DNA from: an uncultured Collinsella sp.
GTDB lineage: Bacteria; Actinomycetota; Coriobacteriia; Coriobacteriales; Coriobacteriaceae
Length of the DNA stretch: 64,000 nucleotides
Reading direction: 5' to 3'
NCBI GenBank assembly: GCA_902494715.1
Contig: CABUUJ010000002.1
Coordinates: forward strand, 34,027-98,026
Positions 32,818-41,627 of the stretch are shown here, piece after piece (within the stretch, counting starts at the first letter, position 1; every line of letters begins with the position of its first letter). A program made the position numbers and the translations under genes. The notes under the pieces are model-generated. The model ran no database searches. It saw only the letters and a program-made list of their open reading frames with translations, and was not told the origin of the DNA.

Positions 32818-34005
32818 ATGATCGAGCTCCAAGAACTCCGTCGCTATCGGCGCGACTTGCACAGGATCCCGGAGCTCGACTTCGATCTTCCACAGACTAT
32901 CGCTTATATTGAGGGCGTGTTGAGGCCGCTCGCCTGCGAGGTGACCCATCCGTGTCCCAGCTGTGTCTGCGCTTTCTTCGATGCCGGTACGGGCGCCGCG
33001 CATGCTACGGCGATTCGCGCCGACATGGATGCCCTGCCCATCGCGGAGGCAACGGGCGCGGCCTTTGCCTCGACGCATCCCGGCAAGATGCATGCGTGCG
33101 GTCACGACGGTCACATGGCCATGGCGCTCGCGGCGGCGACTTTTGTCGACCGAGCGATTCGTGAGCAGCCGGGTGCCATCAAGCGCAACGTGCTCTTTGT
33201 GTTTCAGCCGGCCGAGGAAACGACCGGTGGCGCCAAGACGGTGTGTGAGAGCGGCGTATTCGAGCGCTATGGGGCAGATCGCATCTTCGGGTTCCACGTA
33301 TGGCCCGACCTGCCTGCAAACACGTTGGCGAGCTGCTCCGGTCCATTGCTGGCGCGCTCGAGTGAGACGCACGTGCGCATTCACGGGACAAGTATCCATA
33401 TCGCCAAGACTTACGGCGTTCCCGTAAACGAATCACACGATGCGGCGCTGGCGGCTGCCAAGTTCTTGGTCGCCGAGCGCGAATTGATGGACGAGTTGGG
33501 TGCCGACGAGCCCTGCATTGGTAAGTTCGGCCTGCTGCAGGCCGGTACCGTCTGCAATGCGGTGGCGGGGGAGGCCCATGTGGCCGGCAGCCTGCGTGTG
33601 TTTACAGACGACATGTTCGACCGTGCACGCGAGGGCGTGCACCGCGTGCTTGATGAGGCATGCACTGCAACGGGCTGCACGTACGATCTTGACTTTGCCG
33701 AGGGCTATCCGCCGGTCGACAACGACCCCGAGTTGTTTGCCAATGTCGCGCCTGCCTTGCCCGAGCTGCAGCTCGTGGATGAGCCTTTGCTGATTGCCGA
33801 GGACTTCGCTTTCTATCAGCGCCATCTGCCGGGTGTGTTCTTCTTGCTGGGCACGGGTGTGCCAGAGGGGCAAGAAAACCCGATCGACGCTGATGGCTGC
33901 CCAGCCTATGCGATGAGTGCCCTTCACACCGATACCATGCTCTTTGACGAGGAAGTCCTGCTCAAAGGACTCGATGTCTACAAACGATTGCTTGGCTTGG
34001 AGTGA
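32818..34005 (+). CDS. M20D amidohydrolase, candidate N-acetyl-diaminopimelate deacetylase
   Basis: A 395-residue M20D zinc amidohydrolase (hippurate/N-acyl-amino-acid hydrolase family). Motifs: HRIPELDFDLPQT, AIRADMDALPIAE, the metal site MHACGHDGHMAM, FQPAEETTGGAK (catalytic Glu) and the C-terminal AEDFAFYQRHLPGVFFLLGTG. The B. subtilis enzyme YkuR, which removes the acetyl group of N-acetyl-LL-DAP, belongs here. The gene diverges from the dapH-containing operon, which would otherwise lack this step, so that role is likely by context. Other acyl-amino acids remain possible. RBS AAAGGA precedes ATG 32818, with an alternative at 32803. Confidence 0.87.
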   Translation: MIELQELRRYRRDLHRIPELDFDLPQTIAYIEGVLRPLACEVTHPCPSCVCAFFDAGTGAAHATAIRADMDALPIAEATGAAFASTHPGKMHACGHDGHMAMALAAATFVDRAIREQPGAIKRNVLFVFQPAEETTGGAKTVCESGVFERYGADRIFGFHVWPDLPANTLASCSGPLLARSSETHVRIHGTSIHIAKTYGVPVNESHDAALAAAKFLVAERELMDELGADEPCIGKFGLLQAGTVCNAVAGEAHVAGSLRVFTDDMFDRAREGVHRVLDEACTATGCTYDLDFAEGYPPVDNDPELFANVAPALPELQLVDEPLLIAEDFAFYQRHLPGVFFLLGTGVPEGQENPIDADGCPAYAMSALHTDTMLFDEEVLLKGLDVYKRLLGLE

Positions 34006-34007
34006 CG

Positions 34008-34331
34008 ATGGAACGACGCCGATGGTCTGCCGTGTATAGTCCTGGTGGGTGCGGGTGCGGCTTGCTGCTGCTCCCGGTTATTGCTGTGAGCATTGGCGTG
34101 ATGTTTGCGCTTGCTGGACTGGTAGCAGCGGCACTTGCGCTGTTGATTGTGGCCATTGGCGTGACGATTTGGCTCTGCCGTAATCGCGAGCAACGCCGTG
34201 CCGACGGCAAGACCAATGTCGGATGGGTCTTCTTTTTGGTTGTCGCCTACCTATTGAGCATCAGTTATCTAGCGTTCTTTATCTTGTTGCTTGTGAGCAC
34301 CTTTACCGGGGAATCCGTCACGGTGGGGTAG
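34008..34331 (+). CDS. Small membrane protein after M20D gene
   Basis: A 107-residue protein with about three hydrophobic helices: LLLLPVIAVSIGVMFALAGL, VAAALALLIVAIGVTIWLC and VGWVFFLVVAYLLSISYLAFFILLLV. The N-terminus MERRRWSAVYSPGGCGCG is basic with a Gly/Cys cluster. It starts 2 bases after the M20D stop with an overlapping GGAG RBS, so it is cotranscribed. No family is recognised. Confidence 0.7.
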   Translation: MERRRWSAVYSPGGCGCGLLLLPVIAVSIGVMFALAGLVAAALALLIVAIGVTIWLCRNREQRRADGKTNVGWVFFLVVAYLLSISYLAFFILLLVSTFTGESVTVG

Positions 34332-34360
34332 GCTTCGATTGCCTTTTTGAGGATGAACCG

Positions 34361-34401
34361 AAAAGGGGCCGGATGGGCACTTTGCCTATCCGACCCCTTT
34401 C
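34361..34401. terminator. Bidirectional terminator between small membrane protein and MFS gene
   Basis: An 18-bp arm pair (34361-34378 with 34383-34400) with one mismatch on the plus strand and a wobble on the minus strand; A- and T-runs flank both sides. Confidence 0.8.
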
Positions 34402-34423
34402 GCTCGGTAGTCAATTCGGTCTC

Positions 34424-35743
34424 TTACTCGGCTGCCTCGCGGCGAGCGACCTCGTCGATCAAGATGGCATCGCCGTGCTTGGCAGCGGCAATGCTTGCGG
34501 CCATAATCATGCCCATTGCCGTGATGTAGGCGAAGAGCATCGACGGCGCCACGTCCATGACGATGCCGGAGAGAATCGGTGTCGCCACCTGAGCCGCCAT
34601 GCTCACGGTGTAGTAGTAACCGGAGTAGCGGCCCACGCTTTGGGAGCTGCAGCACTCCAGAATCATCGTGTACACGCACAGGTCCACGCCGCCCAGCGCG
34701 ACGCCCATCAACAAAAAGACGCCGTACAACACGGGCGAGAAACCGGGTGCCAGCCAAAGAAGCGCGGGGCACAAAACCATGATGACGGCGGTGCCCAGGG
34801 CGACCTTTTTGCGGCCGATTTTGAGCGAAAGGTTTGCCAGGGGTACGTAGCTTAGCAGCGCGCCTGCAATCGTCACGATATTGATGATGGCATAGGAACC
34901 GCCCTCCATGCCGTAGAACAAATCGGCATAACGGCTGATATTGGTGGTCATGGCGTTATAGCTCATGTAGTAGAAAAACGTTGCGGCGAGCAGCATGATG
35001 ATGGAGCGACGCACGTCGGTGTCTGCAACGCGTTCCTTACCGCCGGCCTCGGGGGAGTCATCTTTGTCAATCTGGTCCTCGTCGATGCCCATGGACAGCG
35101 ATTTCTCGCGCATCTTTTCGACGAGGGCGGGCTCACGGACAAAGATGCCGTAGACAACGGCTGACACGAGGATAAAGGCGGCCTGCAAGATAAAGAGCGG
35201 AAGATAATCAGGTTTGTCGGTCTTGGGAGCCATGACCGAGATGGCGACGAGCATAAGACCCGTTCCCGCATAGCCGACGATCTTTTCGATTGAGTCCGCC
35301 TTGGTTCGAAGTGGGCGAGGCGTAATATCGGCCACAATGGCAACCGTCATGGTACGGTAGGCGCATATTGCCAAAAGCGTGAGGATAATCGCGCCAATGA
35401 GCAGAGGTAGGCTGCCCATGTTGTTGGCGATCGCGATGAGCGGGACGGAGAGCATTGCCACCGCGGAGCCGCCCAAGATAAAGGGCGTTCGACGCCCGAG
35501 TTTGCTTGCGCAGCGGTCCGAGAGGATGCCAAAGAGCGGAAGCAGGAACAGGCCAAAGACATTATCGATGGCCATGATCGCGCCGGTGAGCGAGTTGGAT
35601 AGGCCAAAGGTCCCTGTGAGCATCTTGGGAACGATGCCGTCGTAGACCTGCCAAAAGCTGATCATGCCCATAAAGGGTAGGGAGGCGAGGGCGACGGCCT
35701 TGGTGTCGAGCCGGGCCGCCCGCTTAAGATTTGGTTGGGTCAT
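34424..35743 (-). CDS. MFS transporter, aconitase X operon
   Basis: A 439-residue major facilitator with 12 hydrophobic segments split by a long cytoplasmic loop (MREKSLSMGIDEDQIDKDDSPEAGGKERV, about residues 212-240). The signature between helices 2 and 3, GILSDRCASKLGRRTPFILGG, has the D-R-x-x-x-x-x-GRR pattern of the glycoside/SLC45-like group (the sucrose-transporter-like SDR..SKLGRRRPFI). RBS AGGAGA before ATG 35743. It is the last gene of the operon and would bring in its substrate. Sugar or glycoconjugate transport is suggested by the family; the neighbours suggest an amide or amino-acid derivative. Confidence 0.87.
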   Translation of the reverse strand: MTQPNLKRAARLDTKAVALASLPFMGMISFWQVYDGIVPKMLTGTFGLSNSLTGAIMAIDNVFGLFLLPLFGILSDRCASKLGRRTPFILGGSAVAMLSVPLIAIANNMGSLPLLIGAIILTLLAICAYRTMTVAIVADITPRPLRTKADSIEKIVGYAGTGLMLVAISVMAPKTDKPDYLPLFILQAAFILVSAVVYGIFVREPALVEKMREKSLSMGIDEDQIDKDDSPEAGGKERVADTDVRRSIIMLLAATFFYYMSYNAMTTNISRYADLFYGMEGGSYAIINIVTIAGALLSYVPLANLSLKIGRKKVALGTAVIMVLCPALLWLAPGFSPVLYGVFLLMGVALGGVDLCVYTMILECCSSQSVGRYSGYYYTVSMAAQVATPILSGIVMDVAPSMLFAYITAMGMIMAASIAAAKHGDAILIDEVARREAAE

Positions 35744-35794
35744 GCTGGTTCTCCTGGTCGGTAAAAGCGGGGAGGGGCGATGTCGGCCCCCGTT

Positions 35795-37216
35795 CTACAG
35801 TTGTTCAAGGTTGGCGAGAAACGCCACATAGAATTCGATGCCGCGCTTGTAGACGTCGACGCCGATGCGTTCGTTGGCGGCATGGATGAGCTTGCGCGCC
35901 TCGCCCGAGTAGATAAAGCCGCAGAAGCGGTAGACGCGATCGCAGATCTCGTTGAACTCGCGCGAGTCGGTACAGGAGTTCTGCACGTAGGGAGCAAAGC
36001 CGGCCTCGGGATAGACACCCGACACGCAGCGATGGATGTAGTTGAAGGCGGCATCGTCTTCGTAAGGCGAGATGGGCGCGGGCTCGGTGTAGGGAATCGC
36101 CTCGTTGATTTCGACGGTGACATGGTCGGGGCTTACGCCTGAGGCGCGGCACTGCTGGGCGGCGAGCTTGCGGGCGCGCTCAACGGCATCGGCGATGGTC
36201 TCGAACGGAGCGATGCGCACGTTGAAGTTGGCGCGAGCAACTGGTGGCAGCACATTGTGCGCATTGGAGCCTTCGAGCTGCGTGAGCGCATAGGTTGTGC
36301 GCAGCATGGCCGAGGTCTCGGGGCTGGCGGCCATGATCTTGGTAACCGCGGGGCGCGTGAGCCACAGGTTGCCAAAGATTGCCTGATACGTCGCGCTGCT
36401 ACGGGCGCCCAACTCGGTCAGTGTGGCCTCGACGGCGGGCGTGAGCTGCGGCTTGCCGGGGTTGGCCGAGATAGTCTCGCATACACGGCAGAGAAGACGG
36501 CAGGCATCGTTTGCCGCAGGCGTAGAGGCATGCCCGCCGTCGGCGCGCGCCGTGACGGTAAAGTCGACGTGGCCCTTCTCGGACACGCCTACCATGGCAA
36601 CGGGTTCGGTGACGCCGAGCGGGGCGTCGGTTGCCACGGCGCCACCCTCATCGAGCACCATGTAGGGATGGATGTTATGCTCGCGAAGCCACTGCACTGC
36701 ATGGGTTGCAGTAGGTGCGGCGATTTCCTCGCCATCGCTCGAGAAGAACCAGACATCGCGCGGGGGAACGAAGCCCTGGGCAATCAAATGCTCGGCGGCC
36801 TCGAAGAAAGCCGAGACGATGCATTTGGTGTCGAGTGATCCGCGGGCCCAGATTTCGCCATCGATGATCTCGGCTCCAAAGGGGTCATGCTTCCAGTCTT
36901 GGCCCTCGACGGGCACGACGTCCTGATGCGCCATCATGACGATGGGGTCCAAGGCGGAATCGGCGCCAGGCCAACGCAGGAGCATGCCAAAGTCGTCGAT
37001 GCGTGTGAGCTCGGCGACTTTAAAGAAATGCGGATAAAGTCGCTGAAGTGTGGGAATCCATTGGCTGAAGGGCTCATCGTCGCGCTCGGCGATGTTCTCA
37101 CGCGAAACGGTGGGGATGCGCAGCAATTCGCAAAAGCGCTCGACGGCTACCTCGTCTGCCTTGTAGGTGCCTGCATCAAGAGGCGCGCCCTGTGCGACCG
37201 ATACCGATGCTCCCAT
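35795..37216 (-). CDS. M20 family metallopeptidase, aconitase X operon
   Basis: A 473-residue M20 peptidase of the CPG2/PM20D1-like group. Metal and catalytic positions visible: VMMAHQDVVPVEGQDWKHDPFG (His and catalytic Asp), GRGSLDTK-like RGSLDTKC (bridging Asp), SSDGEEIAAPTATH (general-base Glu, metal Glu), LDEGGAV and, near the end, YVQNSCTDSREFNEICDRVYRFCGF. The lid domain lies between (GHASTPAAND and NVLPPVARANFNVRI). It cleaves peptides or N-acyl amino acids. RBS AAAGGAG before ATG 37216. It follows the aconitase X small-subunit gene by 110 bases, a wider gap that may hold its own promoter. Confidence 0.9.
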   Translation of the reverse strand: MGASVSVAQGAPLDAGTYKADEVAVERFCELLRIPTVSRENIAERDDEPFSQWIPTLQRLYPHFFKVAELTRIDDFGMLLRWPGADSALDPIVMMAHQDVVPVEGQDWKHDPFGAEIIDGEIWARGSLDTKCIVSAFFEAAEHLIAQGFVPPRDVWFFSSDGEEIAAPTATHAVQWLREHNIHPYMVLDEGGAVATDAPLGVTEPVAMVGVSEKGHVDFTVTARADGGHASTPAANDACRLLCRVCETISANPGKPQLTPAVEATLTELGARSSATYQAIFGNLWLTRPAVTKIMAASPETSAMLRTTYALTQLEGSNAHNVLPPVARANFNVRIAPFETIADAVERARKLAAQQCRASGVSPDHVTVEINEAIPYTEPAPISPYEDDAAFNYIHRCVSGVYPEAGFAPYVQNSCTDSREFNEICDRVYRFCGFIYSGEARKLIHAANERIGVDVYKRGIEFYVAFLANLEQL

Positions 37217-37326
37217 GGTGGGACTCCTTTCGTGTTGTATATCGAATACGTCAAGATTATCGCCCGCACCGCGCGTGGGAAATGGCGAAACACGTTGTTC
37301 ATCTGCGGGCGGCGGGTCGGATAGCC

Positions 37327-37770
37327 TTAGCCGACGATGACCGTGCCGTCTTCGGTCACGGTGATGGCGTCTCCCGTCGACACAGCATCGAGAAACTCAT
37401 CGCCCAGGTTGTCAATGGTGGGCATGGGGGTGTCGGTCCATACACCCGAGAGGATCGCGCCAGCGGCGGCAAGGCTGTCAATGGGTTTGGAAAACAGCAG
37501 GCATGCGGGTTGGCGCCCCATTTTGGTGGCGCAGAAGAGCACCATGCCGCCTGTGGTGGAGCCGATAGTCTGCGGAAGACACAAGGCACATCCCGCCAAA
37601 GGTTTGCCGTACAAGTCGGGATTGTTTTGGTCGGAACACGTGGCCTTTTTGTCGCCAAACATCAGTGCCTTCTGAAACGATGCGAGCGTGTTGAGCCCTC
37701 CGTGAGAGACAAGTGCCTTGGCGTGGGCAGTTCCGGGGACAACGACGCGGCCGTGAAAGATTTTTTCCAT
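37327..37770 (-). CDS. Aconitase X small (swivel) subunit, DUF126
   Basis: A 147-residue DUF126 protein, the swivelling domain of the two-subunit aconitase X. The opening GRVVVPGTAHAKALVSHGGLNTLASF and the core LCLPQTIGSTTGGMVLFCATKMGRQPACLLFSKPIDSLAAAGAILS are typical; the Ser of GSTTGG is the conserved active-site residue. Known AcnX enzymes dehydrate cis-3-hydroxy-L-proline in bacteria or mevalonate 5-phosphate in archaea. It lies 14 bases after the large subunit. The start ATG 37770 has RBS GGAAGG. Confidence 0.9.
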   Translation of the reverse strand: MEKIFHGRVVVPGTAHAKALVSHGGLNTLASFQKALMFGDKKATCSDQNNPDLYGKPLAGCALCLPQTIGSTTGGMVLFCATKMGRQPACLLFSKPIDSLAAAGAILSGVWTDTPMPTIDNLGDEFLDAVSTGDAITVTEDGTVIVG

Positions 37771-37784
37771 GAGGAGTCGCCTTC

Positions 37785-39062
37785 CTATTTGATTGGTTTT
37801 CCGGTGGTGACGTAGGCGAGCACCTCGTCGTCGGTGTAGTAGCGCGATGCCGAGTACGTACGCAACTTGTTGGAGTTGGTGATGATGGGCATGCTGCCGC
37901 AGAGCGGGTTGTTGGTGTACATAAGCGGGCAGATGCTCGAGACGACGGCACCGGTAGTCGAGAGGCGTTTGTATGCCGCAGTCTTGCGGAAGGCGTCTGC
38001 CACGGATGGGGCGGCGGTCAGTACGGTGGGTACTTGCACGCGGCACTTGCCGGAGGCGCTCAGCCCATCGCAGATGGCGTCTGCCCAATGGGCGAGTTGT
38101 GCAGACGAGAGGTGGGGGCAGCCGATGAAGGCAAGCTTGGGGCGCGCGCCCGGGTTCTTCCACATAACGGGGTAGCTCGAGCGGATGCGCTCCAGCTCGG
38201 CGTCGTCAATGCGATAGATTTGGGCGTCTGGTGCTATGAGGTGTTCGCCTTGTTCGACGGCCTCGGGCGTGATGCCGTCCACGTGGTAGAGCCCGACAGC
38301 GCCGTTCGATGCGCTGGCGGCGCCCATGTCCTTAAGGTAGTCCTGCGTGCCGGGTGTGAGTTCGCGGCCAAGCCAGCGGTCGAGGCCTTTAATGTAAGGG
38401 ACGTCTTCCATCACCTTCATGCCAATGGCGCTGCCAAGCACTTGCGCTTCGGGCTTGCGCTTACAGTCGACTTCGATGATCCAGGTCGCCTTGCGGCCCT
38501 CATCGGTGAGCAGGCCGAATTCCGGGACAAAGCCGGCAATTGAGCCGAACATCTCGATGATGCCGGAGTTGCGATTGCAGCGAGCGCCCAGCACGGAGTT
38601 GGCAAAGACCACGGCGCTGCTTTCTGCCCAGCTTAGGATGTCGCCACGCCGAGGTCGATTGCCAACCTCGGGCTGGTAGCAGGTGCAGGTGAAAGCATCG
38701 TTGTCCAATAGGCCCATGCAGCGCAGCTGTGCCTCATAATCGTCTTGTTTGGAATACATAATCTTGAACAGCAGCTTTTGCAGCGGGTTGGCCGGGACGG
38801 CGGGGTCGAGGGGCCTCGGGTCGACCGAGAATGACTGACCGGACAGGGCGCCGTCTTTCAGCAGCTCATCCATAAGGTCATAGACTGGACCGAGCATGGA
38901 GAGGCCAAAACTTGTGACAAGATGACCGTTTGCGCCGGTCACGGGAACCATACGCTCGGCGCCAAAGCATTCGCCGTACATAACGAGGGTCTTGACCACT
39001 TTGGCCATGGCGGGGCCCTTGGCGCCGTCGAGCAGGGCTTGTTGTTGGGAGGTCAGGTTCAT
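37785..39062 (-). CDS. Aconitase X large (catalytic) subunit, DUF521
   Basis: A 425-residue DUF521 protein, the catalytic part of aconitase X. Seen: MAKVVKTLVMYGECFGAERMVPVTGANGHLVTSF near the start, TCTCYQPEVGNRPRRGDILSWAESSAVVFANSVLGARCNRNSG (two ligand-type Cys positions, Fe-S or Fe site), LDRWLGRELTPGTQDYLKDMGAA and FIGCPHLSSAQL with another conserved Cys, then SSICPLMYTNNP. ATG 39062 is chosen over 39074, whose RBS directly abuts it. Placed between an ene reductase and the small subunit. Which hydroxy acid it dehydrates is unknown here. Confidence 0.9.
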   Translation of the reverse strand: MNLTSQQQALLDGAKGPAMAKVVKTLVMYGECFGAERMVPVTGANGHLVTSFGLSMLGPVYDLMDELLKDGALSGQSFSVDPRPLDPAVPANPLQKLLFKIMYSKQDDYEAQLRCMGLLDNDAFTCTCYQPEVGNRPRRGDILSWAESSAVVFANSVLGARCNRNSGIIEMFGSIAGFVPEFGLLTDEGRKATWIIEVDCKRKPEAQVLGSAIGMKVMEDVPYIKGLDRWLGRELTPGTQDYLKDMGAASASNGAVGLYHVDGITPEAVEQGEHLIAPDAQIYRIDDAELERIRSSYPVMWKNPGARPKLAFIGCPHLSSAQLAHWADAICDGLSASGKCRVQVPTVLTAAPSVADAFRKTAAYKRLSTTGAVVSSICPLMYTNNPLCGSMPIITNSNKLRTYSASRYYTDDEVLAYVTTGKPIK

Positions 39063-39083
39063 CTGTGAGCCCATCCTTTCGTG

Positions 39084-41405
39084 TTAGATATTGGTGCCGA
39101 GTCGGTATGCCGCACGGACCGCTTCGAGCACACGGCCGGGCGCAAACCCATCGCCGATGTTATGCAGCTCGTCAGCGGCGTGCGTCTGCTGCAGTTTGTA
39201 GAACAGCGCGTCGTCGGGGTGTCCGCCGCAGGCAATGATTACCAGGTCGCAGGTTAGCTCGAGTGACTTCCAGTCGTTGCCGATTTTGGGTGCAAGCGGG
39301 TTTTCGACGTTCTCGGGCAAGACCGGTGACCACGAGACGTAGGGGTCGGGAACGTTTTTGTGGCAGTTGCGACTCAAGTGGAGACGCGCACACCTCGATG
39401 GGGCTCCAGACTCGCGTTTGCCGTCGACTTCCGCGCGCTCGACGCGTGTCATATTGAGGAGCCGCACATTGCGTCCCCTGAGCGTATGGAGTAGGTGGCC
39501 GCGATTTGCCGTGCAGGCGCCCTGCATCATGTGAGGCAGCATTTCAATTACGTTGACCTGTGGTATGCCGTGTTCGACGGTGAGCCATTGGGCAACCTCG
39601 CAGCCCACGGCCCCTCCGCCAATGATGGTGACGGTTTTGGCGTTGCCAAGCAGCGCGGGTTGGCGCAGTAGCTGCGTTGCCAGCACGGCATGGCCCGATG
39701 CTGCAAGCTCCGTAAGACCGGGGATGGGCGGTATTGCATTGGAAGTGCCTGTCGCGCACACGATTGCGTCGAAGCCTGCTTTTGCAAGATCTTCGGCGCG
39801 TGCTGCCCGTCCAAGTTCGAGTGTCAGGTTCCCGTTGGGTTTTTCTGCCTGCTCGCGCACCTGTCGAACAAGATATGATCGGTAGTTATCGAGGTCGAAC
39901 TTGATCCGCGCGGCGCTGGCGGAGAGGAGTTTTCCTCCAAGTTCATCTTCGGCATCGATGAGCTTTACGTCGTGGCCACGACGCGCGGCGATTAGCGCAC
40001 AGACCATCCCGGCGGGTCCGGCTCCTATCACCGCTATGCGTTTGGGTTCTTTGGCGGGAGCGGGTGTCTGGGGCATGAGGTATTCAAAGCTGCAGCGTGG
40101 ATTGACGGCACACTGCGGATGGCCCCCTTCGACAAACTCGTTGAGGCATCCTTCCTGGCATCCGATGCAGGGGCGAATATCTGCCACGCGACCGGCGTAC
40201 GCCTTGTTGGGCCACTCGGGATCCGCAAGCAGCGGGCGTCCGAGCATGATCATATCGGCGTCGCCATTGCGAAGGGCACGTTCGGCAATGTCGGGGTAGC
40301 CCAACTTACCCACCGCGACAACGGGTACGGGAAGGCCGGCATTGGAGCGGATATTGTCGGCGGCAAAGCGCTCTCGAACGGCGCGCGCCACGGGAACGAA
40401 GCAGCCTGCGGGCATGCTCGCAGGCGGGTGGGGCATCCACCAGTTGTCATAGCAACCAAGGTCGACGTCAAAGATGTCTACTCCCGCCGCCACGAGCTCT
40501 TCCATATAACCCAGGGTCTGTTCGACTGTGCGGCCGCCGCGCATGCGTCCCAGATAGGTCGAATTCATGACCTGCTCGTCATAGGTTTCCTCGAGTGCAA
40601 GCGAAAGGTCGATGCGGTACATGATGGGGTAGTCGGGCCCAACGCGGCGACGGATTTCTTTGATCATATCGAGGCCAAACTGACGCCAATCGGCATAACG
40701 TCCGAGCTTGCGATGGTTAAAGGCGGGGTTTCCGAGCTGCTCGATAAGATAACCCTCGTGCCCGTGCAAATAGACGCCATCGATGCCCATGGCATGAGCA
40801 TCGGCCGCCGCTTGGCCGATATTGTTTACGATACGGCGCAGCTTTTGATCCGAGAGGCGCATGCATGGAATGGCGGGGATGTAGTAGTTAGGCAAGAAAC
40901 TCGCCGAGACCGGAAACTTTTTTTGCGTGATGAGGCATTGCGGGTTGCCCACGCGGCCGAGTCCGGCCGTAAGCTGGACAAAAATGCGCGATCCGAAGGC
41001 ATGGACACCTTGGGCAAGGTCGCGCCAGCCTGCCATAACGGTTCGGCTTCGATCGATGCGCGGGAAATAGGTGAGCTTGTCCAGCTCGGTGACCGTGGTA
41101 TCGATGCCGTGGCTTACCGGTACGAGTCCTGTTGTGATGAGGCCGCAGCCGCCTTTGGCGCGGGCGAAAAAGTACTGCAGCATCATGTCGCTGGGACGAC
41201 CAGTTTCCTCGCACATGTCGATATTGCCCATCGGCGCCATGACAATGCGGTTTTTGACGGTGAGCTTGTTAATTTTGATGGGAGAGAAGAGCTTGTCAAA
41301 AGGATAGAGCTCTTGTGTCATGCGGGACGATCCGCAACCGGAATTTTTGGCGGGCCAGCTGTCGAATGAGTCGACGAGTTGCTGCACCAGTACGTCTTTT
41401 CCCAA
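39084..41405 (-). CDS. Old Yellow Enzyme-type FMN/FAD/4Fe-4S ene reductase
   Basis: A 773-residue protein of the 2,4-dienoyl-CoA reductase/BaiCD-like family. The N-terminal FMN barrel begins PFDKLFSPIKINKLTVKNRIVMAPMGN; HLHGHEGYLIEQ-type residues read YLHGHEGYLIEQLGNP. A 4Fe-4S cluster site CIGCQEGCLNEF..GGHPQC lies near residues 413-433, an FAD loop AVIGAGPAGM near 460, and an NAD loop IIGGGAVGCEVAQWL near 598. It reduces activated C=C bonds. The chosen start is a TTG at 41405 with RBS AAAGGA 7 bases upstream, about 30 bases after the predicted transcription start; an ATG at 41321 (MTQELYPFDKLF) is the conservative alternative. First gene of the operon. Confidence 0.88.
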   Translation of the reverse strand: MGKDVLVQQLVDSFDSWPAKNSGCGSSRMTQELYPFDKLFSPIKINKLTVKNRIVMAPMGNIDMCEETGRPSDMMLQYFFARAKGGCGLITTGLVPVSHGIDTTVTELDKLTYFPRIDRSRTVMAGWRDLAQGVHAFGSRIFVQLTAGLGRVGNPQCLITQKKFPVSASFLPNYYIPAIPCMRLSDQKLRRIVNNIGQAAADAHAMGIDGVYLHGHEGYLIEQLGNPAFNHRKLGRYADWRQFGLDMIKEIRRRVGPDYPIMYRIDLSLALEETYDEQVMNSTYLGRMRGGRTVEQTLGYMEELVAAGVDIFDVDLGCYDNWWMPHPPASMPAGCFVPVARAVRERFAADNIRSNAGLPVPVVAVGKLGYPDIAERALRNGDADMIMLGRPLLADPEWPNKAYAGRVADIRPCIGCQEGCLNEFVEGGHPQCAVNPRCSFEYLMPQTPAPAKEPKRIAVIGAGPAGMVCALIAARRGHDVKLIDAEDELGGKLLSASAARIKFDLDNYRSYLVRQVREQAEKPNGNLTLELGRAARAEDLAKAGFDAIVCATGTSNAIPPIPGLTELAASGHAVLATQLLRQPALLGNAKTVTIIGGGAVGCEVAQWLTVEHGIPQVNVIEMLPHMMQGACTANRGHLLHTLRGRNVRLLNMTRVERAEVDGKRESGAPSRCARLHLSRNCHKNVPDPYVSWSPVLPENVENPLAPKIGNDWKSLELTCDLVIIACGGHPDDALFYKLQQTHAADELHNIGDGFAPGRVLEAVRAAYRLGTNI

Positions 41406-41441
41406 TGAGGTTCCTTTCAGATGTTGACAAGGTAACAAAGC

Positions 41442-41469
41442 AGTTTACGTCTAAATGTTTAATAGTCAA
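41442..41469 (-). promoter_or_regulatory. Promoter of the ene reductase/aconitase X operon
   Basis: On the minus strand TTGACT (41469-41464), 16-base spacer, TAAACT (41447-41442). Confidence 0.6.
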
Positions 41470-41573
41470 CAACAAAGGCATGAGTTCGGTGAAGGAAAAA
41501 AGACTCAATGAGTGCCAGGTGGCAAGCTGTGCTGCGACATTAGCTCCCAGCTAATGAATTTGAGCTCGCTGCC

Positions 41574-41617
41574 TCCTACGATGTGCTGTGTGCCGGCACG
41601 GTAGCCGGATCGTAGGA
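41574..41617 (+). promoter_or_regulatory. Leader hairpin touching the RBS of the FxLYD gene
   Basis: TCCTACGAT (41574-41582) pairs with ATCGTAGGA (41609-41617); the 3' arm includes part of the RBS AGGAAGG before ATG 41628. The inner loop contains the palindrome GTGCCGGCAC. Confidence 0.4.
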
Positions 41618-41627
41618 AGGATGCATA

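Noticed and set aside
37771..38163. Longer N-terminus for the aconitase X small subunit
   Set aside because: The upstream residues overlap the large-subunit gene in another frame; the ATG at 37770 has an RBS and matches the family start.
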